The notes under the pieces: model-generated
The model's input: the letters and a program-made list of their open reading frames with translations, nothing else
The model's database searches: none
Told to the model about the DNA's origin: nothing
Translations under genes and position numbers: made by a program
Source: Megaustenia siamemsis
Lineage: Eukaryota; Mollusca; Gastropoda; Stylommatophora; Ariophantidae
Reading direction: 5' to 3'
Length of the DNA: 64,000 nt
Assembly (NCBI GenBank): GCA_032433765.1
Contig: JAVIAB010000124.1
Span: 79,521,465 to 79,585,464, forward strand
Shown: positions 11,616-22,896 of the stretch, in pieces
Numbering within the stretch: position 1 is the first letter of the stretch
Layout of the letters: every line of letters begins with the position of its first letter

Positions 11616-12300
11616 TATCTATCTATTGACCTTTCGAGCCGTAACCGGCCCATAGGGCGTAGACCAAGATACACCTTCTCCTATATGAATTTTTGTTCTA
11701 GCAGTTTTCTTTTAAAGATATTTTATTAAATCTCGCCATCTGTCTCTGTTCTGTGCAAACAGTTCTATCTCATTGAGGGAGCCGATTCCTGCTGCTCTTG
11801 CCTCTCTCATCAATGTTCTTCTCAGTGTCTCCCTGGGTCTTCCTCTTTTTCTTTTACCTGTTGTTTCCCATATGAGGGCTTGCTTTGCTATTCGATTATT
11901 ATCTCTTCTCATCACATGTCCAACGTATGACCATCGTCTTTTCTTTATTACTGAAGATATTAGTGGTTGATTGGCGATTTCTCTAATTTCCTCGTTTGTT
12001 TTGAATTCGTTCCATTCTATACCAAGTATTTTCCTTAGACATTTATTTTCGAATGCGTTCAACTTTGTTTCTATATCTCTTGTTGTTTTCCAGCTTTCAC
12101 ACGCATACGTAAGGGTTGATAGTACATTTGATTTGAATAGCCTAAGTTTTGTGTTTGTGCTAATGAGTTTTGATTTCCACAACTTTTCAAGGCTTCTGAA
12201 AGACATTGCTGCTTTAGCCAGTCTGATTCTAATTTCTTTGCTCGTATCCCCTTCTCGATCAATGTGATCTCTTTCCATCCCTAAGTTCACCAGTTCTCGA
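11616..12300 (-). mobile_element. 5'-truncated LINE (L2w) with open C-terminal frame and perfect TSD
   Basis: A 192-codon frame (complement of 11,712-12,290) reads RIRLAKAAMSFRSLEKLWKS, TYACESWKTTRDIE, CLRKILGIEWNEF, RRWSYVGHVMRRD and RKRGRPRETLRRTLMREARA, ending DLIKYL. This is the C-terminus of an endonuclease/RT LINE. The 3' tail (11,616-11,711) carries CATAGGGCGTAGACC, CCTTTCGAGCCG and TATC repeats. TCAACTTATC flanks it at 11,606-11,615 and 12,301-12,310. Only this fragment was inserted, so it is not a gene. The tail resembles descriptions of Nimb-type LINEs, but I cannot assign the clade. Confidence 0.85.
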
Positions 12301-12442
12301 TCAACTTATCAGGACTTCTTTATTTCTTTCCTTTCTTGAAATACATATCACTTCACTGTGTATCTAATCCTCAAAGGTATTTCTTAAAAAAAGTTAAACA
12401 AGTTATCTTGGAAATCAATTGATCATTATGAATATCACCCAC

Positions 12443-13497
12443 ATATTGGTGGACTTCCGTTATAAAGATCGCTGCAGAAAGTGCATTCGGGATCTGATTA
12501 ATTTCAGTTCTCCATTGTACTTTTCTGTGTTAAAGTATAAATGATCTGCTTATTGCATCTGTGCCGCTAAAGCGAAATTGTACGCCGGCAACAGTCCTTT
12601 TTTGACAAATCAAGTGTTGTGAATGCAACCTTCCAACGTTTAGACTTGATCTGCGCTTTACGTCACATTGGTGCTGTTCATGGCCGTTGTTGGAATTCCT
12701 TGATGCAAGTTATTTCCATGTTACTTATTAATGTAAAGTACTTCGTCAGCCACAGTTTTATCTCTTTAGGAAATTTGCACCGTGTTTTCTTCGTCGTAAG
12801 CTGCTTTCACTAGAGTAATTAGGAATCTAAAGGGAGCGAAATTGTGTGTACGACATTTTTGTGTGCTACGTGATCGTAATGGCTCATCATACATCCCTAG
12901 ATACAGCCGTACGATAATGTTACGGTCTGTTGTTTGATGTGTGACGGGGATAATCTGACGACTAACTGTGTGTCTAAATGTTCGGAATTGGAGTCAACAA
13001 CGATGGCCTATCATCATCAAGCGCTATACATTTTTTTTTTTAAATACGACGATCATCATTTTCAAAAGGACGTGAACTTCCGGTATATTGTGGATAGGTG
13101 GCAAGAACAGTTGAAGGCTATGCATGAAAAGTGTTCCTTGTTGCAGTTTCCTCATATTCCAAGTCCGGCTTGTTGCAGGAGCTACTGAGTTAAGTGCTCT
13201 GTGCACACCGTGAGCTGTGTGTCTCATCCGTTTCGATAATGTTTTCGATATTCCAATTGTTTACGATGAATGATGATATCATATGACAGGGAACAGTTGG
13301 CTGTGTTCACTTTCTGCGCGGTTTCACCTTATGTCTATTGGCATGTGCTGAGACTACTACGATGGGGACTACAGTTACCTTTCTTTGTTTGGGAGATGAG
13401 ATATTAATTCGGATGATTACGCTGTCACGGGCGGTTGAGCAATTATGGATTTTAATTTGTTTGCAGTGATACCGGGGCCTTCCATAACCAAATAACC
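12443..13497 (+). mobile_element. Element X, copy 1: ~1-kb retroposon with 13-bp TSD
   Basis: Begins near GGACTTCCGTTATAAAGATC and ends GATACCGGGGCCTTCCATAA followed by CCAAATAACC. GAATATCACCCAC flanks it at 12,430-12,442 and 13,498-13,510, a perfect 13-bp duplication, so it moved by target-primed insertion. It encodes no reverse transcriptase. It contains a micro-ORF at 13,087-13,188 (start codon here ATT instead of ATG; VDRWQEQLKAMHEKCSLLQ then FPHIPSPACCRSY, stop) and on the other strand a frame ending VSAHANRHKVKPRRK (complement of 13,307-13,510). Other copies: 23,803-24,633 (-), 38,066-39,076 (+); partial: 16,107-16,217, 19,699-20,131 and 39,692-39,925. Confidence 0.8.
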
Positions 13498-13894
13498 GAA
13501 TATCACCCACTTTTTATCTCACCTGGAATACAGCAAATAAGCTATCTCATACATTAATGTTATAGTTTACCTCTATATATTGATCAGCAGCAAGAGTTGA
13601 CTGCAAGACAAAAAAATTGAGATTAATCCTGCACATCTGTTTTTTTTTTGCAAGCTATTTTCTGACATTTACTCTACAATACTTGCATTATAATGAGTTT
13701 CAGCAGCTTGATTTCCAGATTTCAAATGCACACAACATTTCTCAAAGAACTTTATTTATTTGCTACACTATAAGAGAAAATGTTAAACAGTTTTCATGGT
13801 TTTAGTGGGCAAGATAATGAGCATCAAATAGCAGGACAAAGTAATGAACTTTAATATCTTACAACCAGCCAAACTCCCATCCATCCATCTTAAG

Positions 13895-14345
13895 TATGGC
13901 AACACTTAGAAGTTGGAGACTAAGGTGGCTGGGTCACATATCAAGAATGGAGAAAATTTGTACTTCCAAACAAGTGTTGTATGGTGAACTTAGGGATGGA
14001 AAGAGACCAAAAGGCAGACCAGTGCAGAGGTATAAGGATGTTTGCAGGGCTTCCTTTAGTAAATTCTCTATCAGTTAAATATTCTTGGAAAGTCTTGAAT
14101 CAGATCGTAGCACATGAAAAATAAAAATGAAAAATGGCTCAGCAACATTTGAAGAAGTGCTGGTGTCAAATTCAGAAGACAAAAGGTGCCGGAGAAAGGG
14201 GATGAAGCCAGGCACAACAAAAGCATCTTGTTTATTCTGTAGTCAGATGTTGTTGTTGTTAGAATCATTATCACTGCACACTGGACAAATCCATGGGTGC
14301 TTTGATATCTTCAGAAAATTCAAGAAGAATCCTGGCCCTTGTGCA
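13895..14345 (+). mobile_element. LINE C-terminal fragment (RRLRWLGH type)
   Basis: 13,896-14,078 reads LRSWRLRWLGHISRMEKI, VLYGELRDGKRPKGRP and QRYKDVC, a very common LINE C-terminal segment in animals. 14,127-14,348 continues with RRKGMKPGTTKASCLFC and HTGQIHGC, the zinc-knuckle-like end. Interrupted by stops. Confidence 0.7.
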
Positions 14346-14519
14346 TAAACTCCATAGCACACTCCACATGTGGGAAGGGCTGATAATTTTGCCAGGCAGT
14401 GGCTAAATTTATTGCTTACTCCTTTCATACTTTAATGTCATTATCTGAAAGGGCTAGACATCGGATCTCACTACCCAAGAGTTCAAGGGAGGGTGATGTC
14501 ATAAAGAGACCATGGATTA

Positions 14520-14630
14520 AGTTTTCTTCTTTTTTTTAAATCACCACCACTTTTATTGGTCTTTGAATCCAGGTCCTTCTTCTCCTGAGAGTGACGTTGT
14601 AACTCTAGACTATCCAGGCCCTACACAATA
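14520..14630 (-). mobile_element. tRNA-like SINE fragment
   Basis: The reverse complement has GGATAGTCTAGAGTTACAAC as an A-box-like region and CCTGGATTCAAAGACC as a B-box-like region, about 45 bases apart. It resembles the head at 20,975-21,090. Weak. Confidence 0.35.
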
Positions 14631-15689
14631 AAATCCAGCAAAAGACACTAATATTTTATCAAACTGTTGACTATTCATGACTGCTTGATACCAACCATCT
14701 CTCTAGACACAAAAGGCCATATCATTAGTGCATTTATTCATGACACTTTTTTTAGGCGCATATTATTGCTGCATTTGAGTAAGCAGTGTTGATTTTACAT
14801 AACCAATACAACAATTTGAATTCATTTATTCCTTTTCTCCAGTAGTGTAACTTTGAAAAATCAAGTAATGATCTAGAAAAGTTTGTTTTTGCATAGTTGA
14901 ACATCTGAGGGATGCCTATAAATAAAATCCACACAGTGCACAACGATTTGAGATATTTAATTATTCTACTTACTCACATCTCATAATTTATTTTGAAGCT
15001 ATAAAATCAAGCACTGAGAATATAAAATTATAATTATACTGAAGATATTTTTTTAAATTTATAACTACATTGCTAATCATTTCATCAAATGTAAAAAAAG
15101 GTGCTATTTAAGGTGCAGCTCATTTACAGTTATAACTTTCATTCTTATATTCCAGAATGTTGTCATGTAAACTCAATCATTTTCTCTGCTTTAATTAATT
15201 GTTTCTTGAAGTAACTGTTTATGTTTCTAGAATCTTTACTGAAGTGGAGAGGCACCATCAAGATTTTATTTCTTGCTACACAGACTCAGTGAATGTCACT
15301 AGCATAATCGTCCTCATTATAATCAGATATAAACTTTCTATGAAGTCAACTTCACATTGAATAATATTGTGCTCTCAATGCTCAGTATAATGTTAATTCT
15401 ATTAAAGACATCTCCTTGCCCTTTTCCATTAAATATTGTCTGTATATTATAGTTGATTTCACAATTGTTGTAAATTTAAATACTTGTGTCATTCATGACA
15501 CTTCTCTAATATTTTTAAAATCCCTTAAAATCTGTAGTGTTGTTTAAAAAAATGCATTAAAAATAAATAAATAAGAAACAGAAATGAACAAAGGAAGTAG
15601 TAAAAATAAATTAATTAAATATAATATGATCTGATGCATTAAGTGTTCTGTCACCAGATTTATTTGATATATAGTGGGATTTTTTAAAG
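14631..15689. other. AT-rich stretch, nothing certain
   Basis: Between two repeats. A possible exon at 15,231-15,288 (acceptor tttctag, donor GTGAAT) could join in phase to the TEX43-like exon at 20,720, but has no homology support. Confidence 0.3.
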
Positions 15690-16106
15690 GTCCATAAGGG
15701 ACATGCCTAAAATAGCAATTGGAGGGTATAATATAAATAACCTCAGGTATGCTGATGATACAGTCGCTACACTCACTAAGAGAGAAAATGAGTTACAAGA
15801 AATGTTAGACATAGTGAAGGAAAGCAAAAATAAAGGTAAAATAGCTCAGGCAAAAGCAGCTTTCCTGAAAATGAGAAGATACTGTGCAATCCATTTTTGA
15901 CAATAGAAACAAGAAAAAGAGTTCCTAATGTTATGTAGTGCAAATCATAGCATATGGATGTAAATCATGGACAATAGGACAACAGACAAGAAAATCACTG
16001 GAGACTGTAGAAATATGGTTTTACAGAAGAGTATTGGGAATACCATGGACTGCTAAGAAAAGTAATGGAAATGTTTTGAAAGAGGCCAAAGCAAAAAGAG
16101 AGCTAA
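15690..16106 (+). mobile_element. LINE (L1w) RT fragment with YADD, joined to C-terminal part
   Basis: 15,703-15,900 reads KIAIGGYNINNLRYADDTVA, the reverse transcriptase active-site block, with YADD at 15,748-15,759. The frame then jumps, with a deletion, to AQAKAAFLKMRRYC. After a shift, 15,938 onward reads YGCKSWTIGQQTRKSLETVE, WFYRRVLGIPW and EAKAKRELIS. It is cut at about 16,106, where element X sequence begins. Confidence 0.8.
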
Positions 16107-16217
16107 TTTCAGGAGTACATGAACTTCCGGTCATTATGACGGATAGGTGGCAAGAACCGTTAAAGGTTGTGTCTGAAAAATGTTCCTTGTTGCAGTTTCC
16201 TCATATTCCAAGTTATT
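16107..16217 (+). mobile_element. Element X, internal fragment with the micro-ORF
   Basis: AGGAGTACATGAACTTCCGG then ATG at 16,136 opening MTDRWQEPLKVVSEKCSLLQ and FPHIPSYY. The ATG is intact here. The sequence is fused directly to the L1w LINE, so one element was probably inserted into, or recombined with, the other. Confidence 0.65.
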
Positions 16218-18058
16218 ACTAGCTAAGGTTGGCCTTAGATTTTTTGCCTTCTTGGCAACACTTTATGCATTCGTCCTTAGACTATATTTTCCAGGTTATA
16301 TTATACTGCAGTTGCTGTGAAAAATTGTAGAAAAAAAAATATTTTTATTGATTTTGATTCTTAGCAAGATATTAATGATTTAATGATTCTTAACTGTGTG
16401 GAAATGTTACTAATTATGTGCCTCATTGATTTGTGTATGTTTTTACTATAAGTAGTGAAATAAATTGTTATATACTGGTTATTTTTGAAGATCAGGCGGG
16501 AGAAATCTGTGGTAAGTTTCACAATTATTGTAATAAACAACACTGAACAGTTTTTGTTTTGCCTAATATAAGTATAAATTATACTTCTCTTCATTCTGGA
16601 AGTAGCTTTGCTATATACTAACATTGCTGTATGAGTGATAACTTTTAATCAATGTAATAATAAACAAGCAGAAAGTTTTTTCGCAGCACATAAAGTGTAA
16701 TCGCTGAAGAAAATATCTTTTATTATCATGATTTGTTAAACAAATTAAGGACATTTTAAAACAATTTCTAATTAAAATTGAAGAAGAAATTTATGACTCA
16801 ATCAAGCAGTTTTATATTATAAGAAAATGAAGGATCTTTACTTGTTTATTATGCAAAGCCTGTTTCTTCATATATAGTCTTTTGGAACCTTTTCTGCATT
16901 TGGCACATGTCCCCTATCTAACTAGGACATTATTATATGATAGTGAGCATATTTGATTTCCCGAATGATCCAGCAATTTTAATATTTGTCACTTTATTTC
17001 AACAGAAGATTGCACTTCAAACAATACTTGCTTGAATACTTGTAGCTCAGAAGTGCTTTGATTCTTTTTTCTTGCAAAATTTATGCAGACTAGGATTTCG
17101 TACTATAAAATAGAATGCTTATCAATTGTGGCAGGAGTTAATAACCATAATAGTTACTTCCTGTATCATGTTTACATTATGAAGTAAAGCTGGAGTGTCC
17201 AATAAAGACACTGTCACTCTGTGGCACTAAATCTGGGCATATTGATGTGATGTTGAGCACATCAGTTTGTTCATCCAACAGGTTGTCCTTCTTACAACAG
17301 GTCCTTGTACCTAGTTGATACAGCTTGGGACTGCAGACTGTAATCTCTGGAAACACACTCTAAAGGTCCACCATAAACAATAAGCAGACAGATTCATAGA
17401 AAAAGAGAATACACTGTGAAAGGAGAGAAAAGAAAAAAATAACATTTCTAGGGGCGCTGAAAAATCCAGTCAACTATGACTGACGGAGGCTATTATGATA
17501 CAGCTTAGGATTAGCCACATTAAAAGTGGTTCTTTATAAATATAGAATATTCTTGTTAAAATTGTTTTCAAGGTTGACTTCTCAAACCTAGTATGGCTAT
17601 CATATCATGAGTGAAATATACCAATGCTAGAACAGGTCTTATTCTGGCAAGCAACAATATGATGTTTATGAGTATTTTGAATTGACTGCTACTTAACTGT
17701 CCTTTAAAAAAACATTTTTATGGCATTTTCTCATTACTGGGGTCGGCCTAGGGGACTTATAGACCAGAAAATAAAGGCTGCTTGTCCTGTGCAGTTACCA
17801 CAAGGTGTTCAGGGCAGAGTTTTTATTTAAGTCTGCTTATTGGACATTAATCCCTCCTGTGCCCCAACCGATAATTTTCCCCCCAAAATATTAAAGTTTC
17901 TTATCATAATGCTTTCATTTTATTTGGACTCTTTTCTAAACTTTCAGATATACTTAGCATCTCCTGTTTTATTTGTTTCTGTAACACCTGTTATTACTCT
18001 CTTGTACTCATGTGTACAGTCACCCATAACTAAAACTTTATTTTCTGTATTATCTTTT

Positions 18059-18061
<3 letters not shown>
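16218..18061. other. AT-rich stretch without a supported gene
   Basis: No exon, SINE or LINE similarity recognised. The frame 17,840-18,172 is mostly the translation of the TA repeat. Confidence 0.4.

Positions 18062-18122
<61 letters not shown>
18062..18122. repeat. (TA)n microsatellite
   Basis: About 30 perfect TA units. Confidence 0.95.
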
Positions 18123-18125
<3 letters not shown>

Positions 18126-18189
18126 AAAAATATTATATTTTGTACCTTTCTGCACTAGTAATTGTTATTTAGTAACAACATAAGGTTGG

Positions 18190-18446
18190 AGCTTTGTTGA
18201 CTGAATGGTTAGTTTGCCCTCTTCCTGATTAGAAGGGTTTGGGTTTGATTCCCAGGAGTAGAAGATTTTTTATTTTGATCAACAAGACTCTGGGGTTCAC
18301 CCAGCCTAAAAAAAATGGGTACCAGAAATTTTTCTGGTAAGTAAAGGTGGCCTGGCATGATACCCACAACATCACCCAAAAATGTGCCGTGGTCATAGAA
18401 AAATATGGTTACTTACACCATATTCCCCATACGCCTATCAAGGTGT
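18190..18446 (+). mobile_element. tRNA-like SINE, diverged type A/B
   Basis: GACTGAATGGTTAGTTTGCC (A-box region), GGGTTTGATTCCCAGGAG (B box), GGGGTTCACCCAGCCT, AATGGGTACCAG, GGTAAGTAAAGGTGGCC and CACCATATTCCCCATACGCC follow the same order as the type A SINE at 26,983, but with many substitutions. It is an older relative. Confidence 0.7.
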
Positions 18447-19194
18447 GGAGGAAACCTTTACTTTTACATAAGCTTGTGTTTGGCTACAATTTGTATAAAT
18501 AGCTTGCTAAATCTGTTTAAATACTTTTCATTTGTTGCATTATCTTATTTATTTTTCATATCACAACATTTACTGAATTTGAAATCAATTCAAGATCCCA
18601 AACAACTTTACATCAAATTTACATTTAAATTACAGACAAAAAGACATGCTCAAGTCACTCTGTTTTTACAATTTGCATTATAAACTAATAGGAACTAAGA
18701 TTGGTGGGATCTGCCACTGAGAGCTTTAAAATGAACATGTGTGACATGGCAAGGGCTTTAAATGAACACCTCTCACCAGAAGGAGGCAGCAAAGTTGAGG
18801 ATAGTCAATGGAATTGTGGAACACAGCACAATGAAGGGAGAAAGCAGAAAGAGCATCCTCAGCAGGAAAGATCACAACATAGTAATCAATGCATGGTAGG
18901 AACAATCAGTAGACAAACAACTTTGATGGTTGATGAAGTGGGCGGCAGAGTGGATAATGTCCCGACTGCTGTGTTACCAGTCCGGGCTTAAGACTAAACT
19001 TTCCTATTATGAAGCATTTCAGCTATCAATATTGGCTATTTTAACCTGTATAATGATCCTAATCTGCATTAAATTATACATTAATCCTATGAAATTATTA
19101 ATAATGACAAAAACATCCAAGCCATAAAATTTGTTTCTACTTCTTCCACCGCCAAGAATTTTTTAACTTAAAGGGGTTTTACTCATTTCATAAC

Positions 19195-19330
19195 ATTAGT
19201 TGCTTTAATGATGGAATATCAGAAACACTAGGAAACATAACAGCAGCAGAAGCCAACAGAAGAGCTAAAGACCTCAAATTATATCTCTTTGACAATGAAA
19301 AGCAAATGTGGGAGGGAAAAAGAAGAAGCT
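19195..19330 (+). mobile_element. LINE (L3w) extreme 3' end
   Basis: Frame pieces GISETLGN, EANRRAKDLKLYLFD and GREK match the L3w terminus at 47,240-47,341. Only the last 40 or so codons remain. Confidence 0.6.
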
Positions 19331-19698
19331 GCTTAAAGACTTTCTTGTTCTTTATTATGATTGATTTGGTCAAATTAGCCAGCTAATTGAACAGTCTGTG
19401 TACCAATTTCTCAATTATTTATATGTCCCTCTTTCACCTTTGTTGTGATCATTACATTCTTCTCTTAGGCTTGTAAGCATTAGTTTATTTATGTCCACTT
19501 TGAATGTGAAATTTTAAATATAAAAATGAAGAAATCCCAAAGAAATCACTAAAGAATATCCTTGGAAAACACACACTGAATCTGGTAAATGCTGACTGAA
19601 TTAAAGTCATGTTACGGGAGAATTGACCGCATGATTCATTATTTTCATTCAGGTGACAGCATCTGTTTTGGTTGAGTTTCAAAATTTTGTTTTGACAG

Positions 19699-20131
19699 GA
19701 CTTCCGGTCAATATGGCAGATAGGCAGCAGGAACCATTAAAGATTGTGTCTGAAAAGTGTTCCTTATTGCATTTCATCAATTATTGTTTCTTCATATTCC
19801 AAGTCCGGCTTGCTGCCAGACCTACTGAGTTAAAGTGCTCTGTGCACCCCATGAGCTGTGTATTTCATCCGTTTTGATCGTGTTTCAATATTCTGATTGC
19901 TTATGATGAATGATGATATCGTATGAAGGGGAACAGATTGCTGTGTTCACATTCTGTGCAGTTTCACTTTATGTCTTTTGGCATGTGCTGAGACTGCTAT
20001 GATGGGGACTGCAGCTACCTTTCTTTGTTTGGGAGATGAGATATTAATTCGGATGATTCTACTGGCACGGGCAGTTGAGCAGTCATGAATTTTAATTCAT
20101 TTGCAGTGATACCATGACCTTCCATAACCAT
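19699..20131 (+). mobile_element. Element X, short copy
   Basis: Starts GGACTTCCGGTCAATATGGC and ends GATACCATGACCTTCCATAA. The micro-ORF start is an intact ATG at 19,713 (MADRQQEPLKIVSEKCSLL), but a 20-25 bp insertion after it breaks the original FPHIPS end. TTTTGTTTT-containing sequence on both sides is an imperfect TSD candidate. This copy lacks the 5' 600 bp of the long copies. Confidence 0.7.
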
Positions 20132-20719
20132 TTTTGTTTTATAGTCAAACCAGAATTTTTGAACTTGTCGGTCAAGTTACTAACGAGTGATTATCAAAAC
20201 ATTCAACTTTCAAGGATGCACTGTATTTTCCTTAGGGATTTGTATTTTAATACATCTAGTTTATTCTCCATTTCTTGCATTAATTTTCAACTATCACTAA
20301 CACTATATATATGTATATATAAATATATATACTTATTTCCAATATTGATGATTTTGCTTAATGGTAGTTACATTAATCTCCATGAATGCTCACAACATCT
20401 ATAATGATATTAAATGTTATTGGAAGCAATCTTGCATAACAAATTAGACTGCCTATAAAGATTAAATAAATGATTATGTGTATAATTTTTTGCAGTGTAA
20501 CCTCGCTGTTCATTTTTAATTTTATCTGTTTTCTTTTTTTTTTTTATAACTGTAAGACTTGCAATATATTTATATTCCCTCTGTTTTCTCAGAAATAATC
20601 TTCATTATTCAGAAAGAGCTGTTCACTGATAATCACTGTGCTTAAAGTGTGACAATAAATTATTACATATCCATATCATGATGTCATTTGTAATAATGTC
20701 TGTTCTGATGATTTACTAG
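20132..20719. other. AT-rich sequence before the TEX43-like exon
   Basis: Nothing recognised apart from short TATATA and poly-T tracts. Probably intronic. Confidence 0.4.
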
Positions 20720-20813
20720 GATTCCTGAATATTCAAGAGCCCATCCGATTATACCTAAATTGTATGTGCCAGAATGGAAGACTGACATGCCAAATAGGAT
20801 CAGCATAATGCAG
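20720..20813 (+). CDS. TEX43-like internal exon
   Basis: One base plus 31 codons; the other two frames are stopped. Contains the IPKLYVPEWK block. Ends ATGCAG/GTAAAT at a codon boundary. Confidence 0.65.
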
Positions 20814-22828
20814 GTAAATATTTTACAAGCCAAATAAATGAGTTCTGTGTACAAAAGATTTCTAATGAGACTTCATTGCACATTGCAGCAAGCACTGGAA
20901 GTGGCTGTTTGAAGATACAATTGGGAATGAGGTCCTAAACATTGAGACAAGTTACTATCTCCACAGTGGGTGGAGGGGGAGCATGGTGGTCTAGAAGTAA
21001 GACATTAGCATTTGGACAAAAAAGCCACAGATTCAAATCCCACCACTGGTAGTGAAAATGTTTCACTTTAAATCCGTGTTTTTTTTCATGGCTTTGCTTT
21101 TATCTTGGTCTCTGTGTAGTGAGATTTGATGTCTAGCACTTTCAGATAACCACAAAAAACAGGAGATCCCATGTGCATTCTTTACACATTAAAAAGTAGA
21201 GAGTAGGTAAAAAATGGCCACAGCCTGGGCAAAATCTAGAGAAAAACATCTAAACTCTCAAGGATAAAAAGGAAAAGAAAAATACCTCAAAGTTGAAGAA
21301 TATCTGTTTTTATTGTGAGGGACACCTGAGCATGGCCAATTGATGTTAATAAATAGGAAAAAGTTATATTCACAAAATTAAATCCCTCAAGGGATTTGTA
21401 TAGATGATCTATGATATTTGCTAGAGATGTAAAAGTTAGTGTACATAAACAAACAAAAACTAACAAAAATACATCTTTATGGACATGTGACTAGAAGAAA
21501 TTAGTGGTAACTTTCAGCACTTTCTGTGATATCTGCTTCTCAGCTTAAGACAACATATATTTCCTGACATTTTTTACTCCATTTCAATCTTCTTCTGCAT
21601 TCTTTCAACAGCTACTCTTATTTATCATTCACTCTTGAGGCACAAGTCAGCACCAGGGCTGAAAGCAATCAGTGACTCATAGTTGACTGTTTGTGACAGG
21701 ATTGGTGAACCAAAACTGTCTATATCCTGTTCCACCCATTTTAATGCCCCTAGAAACTCAACTAGTCAATCTGGGCAAGTGAGGAAGGATGAAGAGAAAA
21801 GACAACCCAGTGCTCAAAAATGCCACACTGAAGTCAGACATTTTAGGCTGAAAGGCGCAAACATCACAACTTGATGTAAACTACAGCACATTGTATCACA
21901 CATATCCCTGTAAGGGTTGACGATGATGACAACTACTTATTGGTTGGTGAATGAAAGAAAGAATAGAATTTGACCTCAAAATGATGTTCAGTGGACAGAT
22001 ACACATTGTGATGTGGTTTACAGCAAACTGTGGTGCCTATGACTTTCAGTCCAACATTTCCATCTTCAACACATCATTTTTTGTAGTAAAAATGTAAAGT
22101 ACCCCCATCACGCCAAGTGGTGTATAGGGAATATGGTGTTAATGACCATAAATTTTACAGACCTTTGGCATGATTTTTTGGATATTGTGGTTGGTATTAC
22201 GCCCGTGCCGCTTTACTTTCCCAGAAAAAATCCGATACCCTAAAGGCTGGGTAAAATGGAAGCCGCCGGTTGGGATCGAACCCTACCTTTTCGTCCTTTG
22301 TAGTCCAGTTCACTAACCACTGAAATATCGCGGCTCCCATTTTTCGTTGTGGGTTATCTCAATCCCCATTAGTTTGGCCAGACTTCTTTGTCTGTCTACA
22401 AAGGGAGGTGAAGTGTGATCTTGACTTAAGTGTTGCCGCTGATACTGATGCAAGCAGTCAGCTATGAGTTACTCACCACATTTAGTCCAGGTGCTGTATA
22501 GATTAAACAGGGGGTCTGGGTATCCTTCCAGCCCCAGGATGAAATTTGCACCAGCTGTAATAGTATACCAGCTAGAGTGTGTATGGCGCGAGGAGATTGT
22601 GCAGGGCATGAGGAGAGAATTAAGATGGTAGAAAATAGATCCATGAATGTGTCCAAGGTCAAAAGTTCAAGGTAGAGCAATCTGGAAGGTTCTCAGGTGG
22701 GAAAGAGACAGTGATGTATTGTTTGTTGGCAAATAGAAGACAAAAGGAGTCTAGAGGGGCAAAATTTGATTGGATGCGCAAAGGAACTTGGGATTGCAAT
22801 TAGGGGAAATATAAAAGGCTAAGACTAA

Positions 22829-22896
<68 letters not shown>

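Noticed and set aside
15231..15288. Extra 5' exon of the TEX43-like gene
   Set aside because: It could join in phase, but the peptide shows no TEX43 similarity and the choice of frame is arbitrary. Needs transcript evidence.
18701..18991. 96-codon hydrophilic frame
   Set aside because: No domain, no splice context and no repeated copy; likely chance.
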